NCBI GenBank assembly: GCA_003184365.1
Contig: NKYR01000056.1
Coordinates: forward strand, 62,001 to 126,000
Direction of reading: 5' to 3'
Origin: Evernia prunastri
Taxonomy: Eukaryota; Ascomycota; Lecanoromycetes; Lecanorales; Parmeliaceae
Length of the DNA stretch: 64,000 nt
Shown: positions 47,001-57,992 of the stretch, piece by piece
Layout: each line of letters starts with the position of its first letter
Numbering within the stretch: the first letter of the stretch is position 1
Program-made: the position numbers and the translations under genes
The notes under the pieces: generated by a model
Seen by the model: the letters and a program-made list of their open reading frames with translations, nothing else
Database searches by the model: none
Told to the model about the DNA's origin: nothing

Positions 47001-49973
47001 ATCCTGGCCGATGAGACCTCTCAATTCAATGGAGACTACGAGAAATCTGAAAAGGATACCGCCAAGAGCAAAATCGATGATCTACCCTTTTACTGCATCG
47101 GTTTCAAATCGGCCGCTCCTGAGTATACTCTCCGTACTCGAATCTGGGCTTCATTGCGTTCTCAAACGCTCTATCGCACAATCTCTGGCTTCATGAACTA
47201 CAGCCGTGCAATTAAACTCCTTTACCGTGTCGAAAACCCCGAGGTTGTACAAATGTTTGGAGGCAATTCCGAAAAATTGGAGCGCGAATTGGAGCGCATG
47301 GCTCGCCGCAAGTTCAAGATTGTTGTCTCTATGCAGCGATATGCCAAGTTCAATAAGGAAGAGCGTGAGAATACGGAGTTCCTTCTTAGAGCCTACCCTG
47401 ACCTGCAAATTGCGTATCTTGACGAGGAACCTCCGGTCAACGAGGGCGAAGAGCCACGTCTCTATTCCGCTTTGATTGACGGCCACTCCGAGCTCATGGA
47501 CAATGGTATGCGCCGCCCCAAGTTCCGGATCCAGCTGTCTGGGAATCCAATTCTGGGAGACGGCAAATCGGACAATCAAAACCATTCGCTGATATTCTAC
47601 CGCGGAGAATACATTCAGTTGATCGACGCTAACCAGGACAACTATCTCGAAGAATGCTTAAAGATTCGCAGTGTGCTTGCTGAATTCGAAGAGATGACCA
47701 CTGACAACGTCTCCCCATACTCCCCCGGGGTGCCAGCTAGCGATATCGCCCCTGTCGCTATCCTTGGTGCTCGTGAATACATCTTTTCAGAGAACATTGG
47801 TATATTAGGAGACGTCGCTGCCGGCAAGGAACAAACTTTCGGTACTCTATTCTCGCGAACTCTGGCTCAGATTGGTGGGAAATTGCATTACGGCCATCCC
47901 GATTTCCTCAATGGTATCTTTATGAGTACTCGGGGCGGTGTCTCTAAGGCCCAAAAAGGTCTGCACCTGAACGAAGATATTTACGCTGGTATGAATGCGC
48001 TGCTTCGGGGTGGACGCATTAAGCACTGCGAATACTACCAATGCGGAAAGGGTCGTGATCTTGGCTTTGGGTCCATCCTGAATTTCACGACAAAGATCGG
48101 CACTGGTATGGGCGAGCAAATGCTTTCCAGGGAGTATTACTACCTTGGCACTCAGCTTCCTCTGGACCGCTTCCTCTCTTTCTATTACGCACATCCTGGT
48201 TTCCACATCAACAATCTGTTCATCATCTCATCGCTTCAGATGTTCATGATATGTTTGATTAACATTGGGGCTCTCCGTCACGAAACCATCATTTGCAGAT
48301 ACGACAGGAACAAGCCTATCACTGATCCATTGAAACCCACTGGATGCGCCAACCTTGTCCCCATCCTCGACTGGGTGTACCGCTGCGTTGTCTCCATCTT
48401 CATTGTGTTTTTCATTTCGTTCATACCGCTCATTGTACAGGAGCTTACAGAACGAGGTTTTTGGCGTGCAGCTACTCGGTTGTCCAAACACTTCTCGTCG
48501 TTCTCGCCTCTGTTTGAAGTGTTTGTTTGCCAGATCTACGCCAGCTCCCTCAGTCAGGATCTTTCCTACGGTGGCGCACGCTACATAGGAACCGGCCGTG
48601 GATTTGCAACCGCTCGCATTCCGTTCGGTGTGCTCTACTCGAGATTCGCCGGTCCATCAATCTACTTAGGTTCACGACTCTTGATGATGTTGCTATTCGC
48701 CACCTTGACCATCTGGGGGATCGAGCTAATATATTTCTGGGTGTCTTTACTCGCCTTCTGCGTCTGTCCCTTCCTCTTCAATCCTCACCAATTTTCATGG
48801 AACGACTTCTTCATTGACTACCGTGACTTCCTACGATGGCTGTCTCGCGGCAATTCGAGGTCTCATGCATCCTCATGGATCGCCTTCTGCCGCCTATCAC
48901 GAACTCGTCTCACTGGTTACAAGCGAAAAGCACTCGGCGAACCATCATCGAAGCTCTCTGGTGATGCACCTCGTGCTCATTTCACCAACATCTTCTTCAG
49001 TGAAATCATCAGCCCATTGCTACTTGTGGGGTCAACGCTGATTCCTTACCTTTTTATCAACGCACAAACCGGCGTTTCACAACCTACGGCCACCAACTCC
49101 CTGATTCGTGTCGCCGCTGTCGCGTTTGCGCCAATTGCAATCAATGCTGGAGTACTGGGAGGTCTGTTCGGAATGGCTTGCTGCATGGGACCCCTCCTCA
49201 GCATGTGTTGCAAGAAGTTCGGATCAGTCCTCGCTGCCATTGCTCATGGTGTAGCTGTCATCATGCTTCTCGCTTTCTTTGAAGTGATGTTCTTCCTCGA
49301 GGGGTTTGTATTCGCCAAAGCGCTCCTCGGCATGATTGCAGTCGTTGCACTCCAGAGGTTCATTCTGAAACTGATAATCGCCCTTGCTCTCACTCGTGAG
49401 TTTAAGTCCGATTCTTCGAACATTGCTTGGTGGACCGGGAAATGGTACAATATGGGATGGCACTCGCTCTCCCAGCCTGGCAGAGAATTTCTCTGCAAGA
49501 TCACCGAACTCGGCTTGTTTGCAGCCGATTTCATCCTGGGTCACCTACTCCTTTTCATAATGCTTCCGGTCATTGCGATACCGTACATCGATAAAATACA
49601 CTCCGTCATGCTTTTCTGGCTTCGACCAAGGTAAGGTTTTCCAGAATTGCAATATGAGGCTGCGAAATAATAACCATTGTTTAGTCGTCAAATCCGACCT
49701 CCAATTTACTCATTAAAGCAATCGAAACTACGCAAACGTAGGGTCATCCGCTTTGCCATGCTCTACTTCTTCATTTTCATCATATTCATGGCTTTAATCA
49801 TTGGACCAATTGTCGCTGGGAAGTACCTGGGCAAACTGAATATTCCCCTGCAACTCCTGCAACCCACAGGTCTCAACAACAACGACACCAGTAACCGGGT
49901 GACAGGATCTGCCCTCAATGGGCTGGGTAGCGCGGCTGGTGCAAGTGCAGCGGCATCGACTTCATCCTCGTAG
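44036..49973 (+). CDS. FKS1: 1,3-beta-glucan synthase catalytic subunit FKS1
   Basis: Glycosyltransferase family 48 enzyme of the plasma membrane that makes beta-1,3-glucan from UDP-glucose, the target of echinocandins. Four exons. Exon 1 (ATG 44036) and exon 2 give a Gln/Tyr/Gly-rich disordered N-terminus. The main exon (from 44494) carries the FKS1_dom1 block (SDAQIPVSKEEVEDIFMDL, YLLCWGEANQVRFMPECLCF), the first membrane set, the large cytosolic GT48 region (NQDNYLEECLKIRSVLAEFE, KLHYGHPDFLNGIFMSTRGG, KGLHLNEDIYAGMNALLRGG, GKGRDLGFGSILNFTTKIG) and the C-terminal membrane set. The last exon starts at 49684 (SRQIRPPIYSLKQSKLRKRR, then a final helix) and ends at 49973. About 1,930 residues. 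Hot spot 1 is FLTLSFRDP (46236-46262) and hot spot 2 corresponds to DWVYRCVV (48369-48392). The 48-nt intron after GGYG is in frame and stop-free. Confidence 0.98.
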
Positions 49974-50529
49974 TGGAGAAGGGGCTTGCTAGACAGCAAC
50001 AGGATTGACGATTCATCGAAGGATGTACAAATACTTGGCTCGGCCTGAGGCTCGTCTCCATTTCCGGCAGACTAATGATAGCATATCAAGCGGACTGTTT
50101 GCCTTTCTCCTGGATGGGAAACTCGGGCGCATGGGACAGACGATGTCACTCGTTTTCGTGCTCTCTGCACATGTTTGTACTTTTTCAGTAACCTTGCATT
50201 TCTACATGTCGCGGCAGAGGGAGCTTAGCTTTATTAGATGGTAATGGAAGTGCTTTGCCTCGAACGGCTAGCATATTGTAATGCATCAAAGGAACTTCGA
50301 CGGATTCCTCTGATGATTGAATCGTCCGGATAATTGGCCCAAGTAGAGACTATATTTCTTCATCTACCCATGCAAATCAATACGCTTCATGTCAACTATG
50401 TACGCCTACTTTTGGCATCGGATTGGGAGACCTGAAATTTTGGCCGTTGCCAAATAGTGGTAGGGCTGAACGCTAAATTTACCCTCTTGCTCGGTGTGGA
50501 GTGTCACGAGCGTCATTCTCCACGGCGCC
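49974..50529. other. intergenic, no gene seen
   Basis: FKS1 3' region and LCB1 promoter. Same-strand genes separated by about 550 bp. Confidence 0.55.
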
Positions 50530-52286
50530 ATGGACTTGCAAGATGTACAAAACTGGCTCAATGATATATTGAGGGAAGTGTCAATTCGGTTCCATAAAGT
50601 CCCTGGCTCCGCGATATTCCTGCGATATGTTAAATCCAGCTACCAGAATGATCCTGTGAGGTCTGCCGTCGAGCTCTTCCTTGTTCTATTCGCCATCAGA
50701 TATCTTGCTGCGCCTGCCTACTCAACGCAAAAGAAATCATATGTGACACTGTCAGAAGAGGCTTGTGATCTTCCTTCCAGTATTGGCCAACTGCTTACAC
50801 CTATTAAGGAGGTTGACGAGCTCGTTGACGAATGGACACCTGAACCTCTTGTAGCACCTCAGACTTCCTTCGAAGAAGCGGAGAATGAAAAGAGGCCTGT
50901 GATTGTTGGGTAAGATACAATGTGGACGTTCAAGGCTCGTGTAATTACTTTGGCAGAACTAAAAGATACCAAGACCTACAGGTCCGAAATCAAAACTGTC
51001 AAATGGTCGTACAGTCACAAACCTGGCTTCCTACAACTTTTACAATCTCGTCAGCAACGAAACTTTGAAAGAGAAAGCTATTCAGGTTCTTCGCACCTAC
51101 GGAGTTGGTCCTTGCAGCCCTCCAGGGTTTTACGGCACACAAGATGTACACATCAAGACTGAAGCAGACATAGCAGCACACTTGGGCACACCAGCATGCA
51201 TAGTCTACGCTCAGGCCTTTTCCACAATTTCGAGTGTCATATCAGCTTTTTCGAAACGAGGCGACATCATTGTCGCGGACAGAGCGGTTAACTATGCCAT
51301 TCGAAAGGGTATTCAGATATCGCGGAGCACGATTCGGTGGTACGACCATAATGACATGCAGGATCTGCAGCGAGTGCTGGAAAAGGTTGTGATTGAGCAG
51401 GCAAAGAAGCCGTTGACGCGAAGATTCATTATTACCGAAGGGCTGTTCGAAAATGTGGGAGATATGATTGACCTGCCCAAGATTGTACGTTGATTCTACA
51501 TACATGCTTCTAGTGCCCTTATTTATTCGCACGTGGTAGATCGAGCTTGGACGCCAGTACAGGTTCCGCCTCATTTTGGACGAGACCTGGTCTTTTGGCG
51601 TCTTGGGCAGGACGGGTCGAGGCATCACCGAGCACCAGAACGTCGACGCTGCAGAAGTTGACATGATCGTTGGGTCTTTAGCCGGACCGTTATGTGCTGG
51701 TGGGGGCTTCTGCGCGGGCTCAGATGCTATCGTGGAGCATCAGCGGATCTCGGCATCGGCGTATACCTTCTCGGCTGCCCTTCCAGCAATGCTTGCTACC
51801 ACTGCAAGCGAAGTGATGTCAATGCTACAGATGAGCCCGGAGATGTTGACCACAGTCAGGGAGAATATCAAGACCATGTGGGCGCAACTGGATCCGAGGA
51901 GTGATTGGGTACAGTGTACAAGCTCTGCTGAGAATCCAATCATGATTCTGGTGCTAAAAGCAGACTTGATTGCCAGCAAGAAACTGGGTGTGGCAGATCA
52001 GGAGCAGCTGTTCCAGGAAGTAGTCGATGAAGTAAGTCCAATGCCGGAGCCGCCTAAGGTGGAAGAAGCATCACTGATCAGCTTTTAGACGTTGGCGAAT
52101 GGAGTACTGATAACGAGGCTAAAGAGTATGCCGCGTGCAATCAATGCAACGAGCAAGGATATTGGATGGGAGCTTCAGCCGGCCTTGAAGGTCTCCGTTA
52201 CCTCCGGGCTTTCCAAAAAGGAGATTGAGAGGGCTGGCATCATCATTAGACACGCCATCACCAAAGTTGTCAATAGACGGCGGTGA
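50530..52286 (+). CDS. LCB1: serine palmitoyltransferase subunit LCB1
   Basis: LCB1 pairs with LCB2 in the ER membrane to condense serine and palmitoyl-CoA, the first step of sphingolipid synthesis. ATG 50530 gives MDLQDVQNWLNDILREVSIR and a membrane segment (AVELFLVLFAIRYLAA). After an intron: GPTGPKSKLSNGRTVTNLAS, YNFYNLVSNETLKEKAI, YGVGPCSPPGFYGTQDVH, CIVYAQAFSTISSVISAFSK, FIITEGLFENVGDMIDLPKI, LILDETWSFGVLGRTGRG. At the place where LCB2 has the PLP-binding Lys, this protein reads GSLAGPLCAGGGFCAG, with no Lys, as expected for LCB1. A third intron (about 52031-52088) leads to TLANGVLITRLKSMPRAI and a stop at 52286. Product about 505 residues. Confidence 0.96.
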
Positions 52287-53704
52287 GGAGAAAAGACAAG
52301 ACAAGAAAAGAAAAGAAAAGAAAAGACAAGGGGAGTCATCATCTGATGGCTTCATGTTATTACTATGCACTTCTAATTTTATGTGTGCTATGTTTACTTT
52401 CTATACATACCTATCTTATGTATCACCATATGCGATTCTCATTGAATGTTGATGATATTATTGTCAGTATTGTCATTGTCGTCATTACAGTATATATATC
52501 CCTTTTGCAAATAATGCTCATTTGAATGATTTCGGAAGTTTTGACCCTGTAGCGAAGTATCTTAGAACGGTTTTCTAGCAGCGTAGAGATTGAACTTTAG
52601 GGACTTCGAAGTCTTCTATTGGGCCTGACAGGGGCAACAGGCCCTCCAAATGCAGCCCTGGTTAGATGCAATTCCGAATTGATTCTAAGCCCATCGCCCC
52701 GGGAGCCAGGGTAGGGTGGTGGAAGTCTTGGCAGGTGTAGCTAGGACTTTCGAGCCATAGAGTTATCACGAGGATGTACTGGTTGCTTTCGACAAGTCCG
52801 TCGCACTGTCCAGCAATGATGTCAGCGAGTCAGCCTATCAAGACAGTCCGCTTCCTGGATTCGATGTACCTTAGCCTCGAGAGTCGAGAGTACTTACCTT
52901 AGAGTCGAGCAGTACAAGCGCGCCGCCGTGCCGCTCGTTTCAAGGAGTCAAGGACCATTCAATCTCCCCCCATGCAATACAAGTAATATTGAATAGTAGC
53001 TGCTGGGGGACAACAGCTTCGTCCATGTGCCAAAGGCGCACGCCTTTTGAGGAGACTGCTGGCGCTGCATTCATTGGACGGAAAGGTGAAGGATCATTTG
53101 TCAGGAGACCTAGCCGTACATTCATTTGGTCAGTATCATTTCACATAATTTGTTTCGTTTTGCTTCTCACAAGCGCCGGGGTGAGGATGAACTCATGAAG
53201 GGGGCGGCGCCAAAGATGTCGCAAGGAGGTCTGCGACTCAGGTACAGTACTCGAAACCTACCAAAATCTACCTTTTCCAACCTTCATTCATTCATATTCA
53301 TATTCATATGCCTATTTTCAACATCTCATGCACTTATTTGTTCATTCAAGTGCGAAACTCGTTCTGCATATATGAGAGATGATGGCGTTACGCAGTTTCG
53401 CTTTCTCTTAAAGTAGCACCATCGACCACCTTATTGACCGCCTCCTCACAGTCCACCACTACTTCCTGTGGTCCTACCCCCAAGCCTTACTGAATCCAGC
53501 AGCATGTCACATTGATGCCCGCCCTTTCAATTCCTTATCGAATTCAACTTGACCAAACAAATTCTTCCTTTAAGCGAAAAGCTATTCCTTTATGCTATAG
53601 AACAAAGACCGTTCTTGTTCACAGAACCCGCTCCCAGTTGTCTGCACCTCTCAACCAAGCCTGGACACTCGAGTCATCATACAATCATCTAGCGAGCATT
53701 AGTC
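52287..53704. other. intergenic with A-rich repeat, no gene seen
   Basis: About 1.4 kb. It holds an AAAAG/ACAAG repeat at 52293-52330 and an ATTCAT repeat at about 53281-53311. No frame shows a family signature. It ends with the promoter of the GH17 gene. Confidence 0.55.
52293..52330. repeat. pentanucleotide AAAAG/ACAAG microsatellite
   Basis: Tandem five-base units, AAGAC then AAAAG, directly after the LCB1 stop codon. Confidence 0.85.
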
Positions 53705-55999
53705 ATGAGGGCTGGACTTCTCATACTTAGTTGCGCTGCGTTGCGACTAGCTACGTCGCATGGTCACAGTATGGAGTTGGCTTATTCCGCATCAGGGAAG
53801 AGAGTACTGACTTGCCGTGACCAGACCATATTCAACATCACCATGCAAAGCGACAGGAAGTCTGTTCAAATGTCGTCACTGACGTTGTTACCGACATAGA
53901 TTATGTCACATATGACTCGGAAGACGTGATTGTGTACGTTAACGATGCAAATCAACCTGTGTCGACAACGACAGTAAGCGCACCCTCCTGAGCATCCTCT
54001 CCCAGTCTAAACCTTGCTGAGAGCCCTGAACATGTCTCCAGAACAGATAGTCATACTGCTTGCCAACACTCTTCTGCATTATGGATTTTCTGCTTCCTTC
54101 CAAAAGGGTCATAAAGTACTGAATGCGAAATGTGCAGGTGTACAAAGGACTTGTGCCACACACCACCCAGACCCCAGCATCGGCACCGATACCATCTAGC
54201 CCTCCAGCGCCTCCCGCCGAGTCACCTTCTACCCATCCAAGTACTTCATCAGAATCGCCGTCTTCACTATTGGTCGAGCCATCGACCGCAGCTCCGGCTC
54301 CGTCGCCGGTGCCTCAACCTACGGTGGCCATAGCCCCAGCGTCTTCGCCCAATCCAAGCTCCGAAGGATCTAGTTCGAATGGTCCAGGTTTCAGCTCAGC
54401 GGTGGCCTACACACCATACAACGCCGACCAATCATGCAAGAGCACTTTACAAGTGGCGGCTGACTTTCAGAAGATTAGCGATTATGAGGTAGTACGGTTG
54501 TACGGAACAGACTGCAATCAAATCAGCAATGTAATCGCTGCCACGCACAGCAGCCTCAAGCTTCTTCTCGGCATTTTCGATATCAATTCCATACAGAGCG
54601 AAGTCCAAATCATATCCTCGGTATGATTTGTTTTCGTGTTGTGATGCCCTAACCTAAAACCTTTCGCAAACTGTAGAACATTTCTCGAAAGAATCCAGGT
54701 GCTTCGTCTCTGATATTGCTCACAAGACCCGTCTCGTAACTCAGTCTGCGTTTTGATGGACAAACGCTGACTCGGACATTTCTGACAGGCAGTCAACAAG
54801 GATTGGTCTCTTGTTAAAAGCATTACGTAAGTTCTTCCTATGCAGGAGGATTCTAGATGTCGCGGGGCATGTTCCGGGAGCAACATGCTCTCAACAGCCA
54901 TCTGGGCGGCTCCACCGCCCGGTCTGTTGCCTCTGGAAAAGTAGTGCTGACTTCCGGTCCTTCGCAGTGTTGGCAATGAGTAAGGCGCTTCTCAAAGTTA
55001 TTGCTCCCTTGACTACTTTTGGAGTCGCAAGGCATGTTGCAAGACCAAATTGGCCTTCGGACGACCACTTCACTCCCCAAACGAGTTTTATTGCTCCTCC
55101 AAAATAGTATCTGGAAATGAGAATGTTGATTTTGGAATGCGTTAGACTAGTAAACACGGGTCATGCAACAGCGTCTCAGGTCGTTGCCGCCATCAACACT
55201 GCGAAGGTCGCACTCAAAGCTGCTGGCTACGATGGCCCAGTTGCTACGGTTGATACCATGAGTAAGCATCCTTTTTAAAGCTTCCCTTCTCGTTTTGGAC
55301 AGCAATTCGATTCGCCGGAAGCCGTTAAGAGAGGACGTTTTCCTCCTCCTTTTCACTCTGAAGTCATGTCATCGTAGCCCCAATCTGTACGGAGAACGAA
55401 ATCATTGACTTAGTGTTCAGTGGCCATGAAAGAGAACATTGGACTTTGCACCGCTTCTGATTTTTGTGCCATCAATTGTCATGCATTCTTCGATGGCAAT
55501 ACCTTACCGTCGGATGCGGGAGAATTCGTACAAGGTTGGGTTAAGCAAATTTCAGAAGCTGCAGGAGGGAAAACGACCATCGTTACTGAGTCAGGGTGGC
55601 CTCATCAAGGAGACCCGAACAACGTACGTACTCTTCTAAGGTGTTGTGTTCCTGTTTGGTATCGGCATCGAGTCATAATGATTGTTTTGGTAGCAGGGAC
55701 AATCTGTCTTACAACTTCATTTTCTGTCTTGAGTAAGCAATGCTGACTCCGAAACCTGCGTAGAAAGCTATTCCAAGTCCGGAAAATCAAGCTGCGGCCA
55801 TTGCCAGCTTGAAAGCGGCTTTCAGTGGAGGCTCGAATCTGGTCTTGTACAATTCTTATAATGATCTTTGGAAGTCGGATTCGGCGGATACTTTTGGGTC
55901 AGTGTTCTCCAGGCAATGGCATGAACTGCTTCGCATACTAACGATCTTCTAATCAGAGCGGAGAAATTTTGGGGTCTCTTTGGCGATAGCCCAGGCTAA
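53705..55999 (+). CDS. GH17 cell-wall beta-1,3-glucanase/transglucosidase (SCW4/BtgE-like), possibly inactive
   Basis: Exon 1 (ATG 53705) is a signal peptide; after an intron the mature region starts QHHHAKRQEVCSN with a Kex2-type Lys-Arg site. VTDIDYVTYDSEDVIVYVND and a Pro/Ser/Thr linker follow, then the GH17 domain: GFSSAVAYTPYNADQSCKST, VRLYGTDCNQISNVIA, KDWSLVKSIT, LVNTGHATASQVVAAINTAK, KAAGYDGPVATVDTM, FCAINCHAFFDGNTLPSDAG, TTIVTESGWPHQGDPNN (nucleophile Glu), LVLYNSYNDLWKSDSADTFG, EKFWGLFGDSPG, ending at 55999. The segment that should encode the acid/base 'VGNE' motif lies at 55113-55121 (GGA AAT GAG). No GT-AG splicing I can find keeps it in frame. The only open route (intron 54827-55145) joins KSIT directly to LVNTG and skips it. 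The gene is therefore probably catalytically dead or a recent pseudogene. Confidence 0.72.
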
Positions 56000-56636
56000 G
56001 GGCATGCGGGCTCAACGCATTTGATTATTTCCCGACACGAGTGTACGCTGGATGGTGTGGATTTTTGACAAGAGAGAGATTCTTGCAGTGGCGGCGCGTC
56101 GAAGCGGTTGGCGTTGCTTTTCTACAGTATCCTATCTGTTTTGCAGGGTTGGAAGAATATTGATCTCTTGCCTGGCCAAGAGGAGCTTCCCTAAGTCTTA
56201 TACACGTAACAGCGGAATGGCATATTGTGACTACTTTTCGCTGCTGAATGATACCGTTTCGTATCTTTCACACTTGCATTGACTCTTTGGCGTCGTAGAG
56301 CTCTTTGGGACGTAGAGGGTGAGCCCCATCTGGATATGACCGTTCCTTTTTCCCCGCATCCCTGGTGATCTCCAGCATGGACAAAAGCTCTCCACGCACA
56401 GGGTATTGCACAAGTGTCCCTTCCCGCTCCACCAGCAAAGCTATGGCTGAAGAACCTCTGCGATATTGCCAGCATGAGCTTACGCTCTACACAAGGCACC
56501 AACGCATATAGGGTACCATAATCTTCGGATTCCATGAGCCACCACTTGGATCTCCCCATTGTATAAGACTTTCCGGTACCATGATCTTTCGGGGTATCGT
56601 ATTCGTTGCCTCATAAGCCGTAGATCGCTCGTGCCA
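56000..56636. other. convergent intergenic region, no gene seen
   Basis: 3' sides of the GH17 gene and RBA50. The frames on both strands are short and unconserved. Confidence 0.5.
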
Positions 56637-57992
56637 TCACCTGCCCTTCCACTTCCTTCCTCGGCCTTTTCGCCACAACCAGCTCGCCTCCGTAGCCGTA
56701 ACCCAGACACTCCTATTTCCTCCCTCCTCGCCCTTTGCAGCCGCCGTCACGATCCCTTCAACAACCCTCCCCTGATCCATAAGCCCCCAAAGCCCCTCAC
56801 ACAAATCCTCCCCTTCCCGCCCAAAATCGCCTCTGCCGAGTCTATACAGTATCCGACCAAGCGTCTGGTAAGCAATGCACCGCTGAGCGGGGTAAGCACT
56901 GCGCGCAAGATGTGCGAGCTCGGGAATTGTATAGCCAGCGGAGGACGGAGCATGGGCGTGGTGGTGGAGGCCTTTGGTTTGAGAAATCTGAGCGGAGAGG
57001 CGGGGTGGGAGGAGGTGGCCACGAAAGTCGAAGCGGAGAGAGGAGGGGGTAAAAGATTCTTGTGTTGCAGAGTAGACGGATTCTTTCTCTGCCTTAGGAT
57101 CGATGGGAGTCATCCAGGCCATAGTGGAGGGGTCGGATGGCAGGGAGGGGAAGTAATTTGAGTGGAGGGCAGAGAGGAAATTAGGATCTGAAGGGTCGAG
57201 GTTAGGCGGCTTGGGTGGTTGAGGGAAATGTAGTTTTTGTGGTGGTAGAGGAGTTTGGGAGGCAGGCTGTAGGTCTGGTGGTGGGTGCAGCGGTGGAGTG
57301 TCTGGATCTGACGGGGTTGATGGGTTTGGTCTTGGTGATTCAGCCATAGAGATTGGATCTTGCTCTGCTTCTGGCTCTTCAAATGCAGTTTTTTTCGGAG
57401 AAATTTTCGAGGGAAAGGATGCCTCGTCCTGATATGGGTGCATTCCACCGCTTGAATCATTCCTTCCCTCGTCGATGTTCGCCTTGTTGAGCATTCTCTC
57501 GATGAGTGATGAGCTCAGCCCTCCCATGACTTCTTTCCTAGCTTCTTCAATCTCCTCGTCTGACATTTGCGCAAGCCATTCCTTGTTTTCTTGATCGATT
57601 GAACGATCCTTCAACCTGTTGATTCCACCAATCTGGTGTCCACTTGCTGCCGATCCATTCCCATCACTGTTGTCTAGTTGTGAGAGGTGTGGTGATGGAA
57701 CGTTGGATTTGACATGCCTACTAGGTTGGCTAAAGTCTTTGGCCCGACCTTCTCTCCCTTGCTTGAACTTGGAGGGACCAGTCCTAGTTTTGTGTGGTGG
57801 GAAACCACCTTGGTGGCTCTTGAATGTGGGTGCTATTGGGGGCTTGGCATCTGATGAGATCAGTCGCTCTTTGATATCTCCTACGAGACCAACGTTGAAG
57901 TCAGGTAACTTGGCTGGTCTGGTGTACTGGACTCCATCGGACTCATCGTCTGAGTCCAAATTGATATTGAAACGTTGACCTCGCACCGTCAT
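56637..57992 (-). CDS. RBA50: RNA polymerase II assembly factor RBA50 (RPAP1 family)
   Basis: A single exon of 451 codons. The N-terminal RPAP1_N region includes RSIDQENKEWLAQMSDEEIE and EARKEVMGGLSSSLIERML. A Pro-rich linker follows. The C-terminal RPAP1_C block is SSLRFDFRGHLLPPRLSAQI, TKGLHHHAHAPSSAGYTIPE and LAHLARSAYPAQRCIAYQTL GRILY. It ends WLWRKGRGRKWKGR, the usual end for fungal homologs. Rba50 links Rpb10/Rpb11-Rpb3 subassembly with Npa3/GPN GTPases in the cytoplasm before nuclear import. About 450 residues fits the yeast protein. Confidence 0.93.
   Translation of the reverse strand: MTVRGQRFNINLDSDDESDGVQYTRPAKLPDFNVGLVGDIKERLISSDAKPPIAPTFKSHQGGFPPHKTRTGPSKFKQGREGRAKDFSQPSRHVKSNVPSPHLSQLDNSDGNGSAASGHQIGGINRLKDRSIDQENKEWLAQMSDEEIEEARKEVMGGLSSSLIERMLNKANIDEGRNDSSGGMHPYQDEASFPSKISPKKTAFEEPEAEQDPISMAESPRPNPSTPSDPDTPPLHPPPDLQPASQTPLPPQKLHFPQPPKPPNLDPSDPNFLSALHSNYFPSLPSDPSTMAWMTPIDPKAEKESVYSATQESFTPSSLRFDFRGHLLPPRLSAQISQTKGLHHHAHAPSSAGYTIPELAHLARSAYPAQRCIAYQTLGRILYRLGRGDFGREGEDLCEGLWGLMDQGRVVEGIVTAAAKGEEGGNRSVWVTATEASWLWRKGRGRKWKGR

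Noticed and set aside
49224..49544. minus-strand frames inside FKS1 (also 45660-46118 and 47151-47585)
   Set aside because: Antisense shadows of a strongly conserved coding gene.
50530..52286. LCB1 as an inactive enzyme because it lacks the PLP lysine
   Set aside because: Loss of this lysine is normal for LCB1; catalysis is carried by LCB2.
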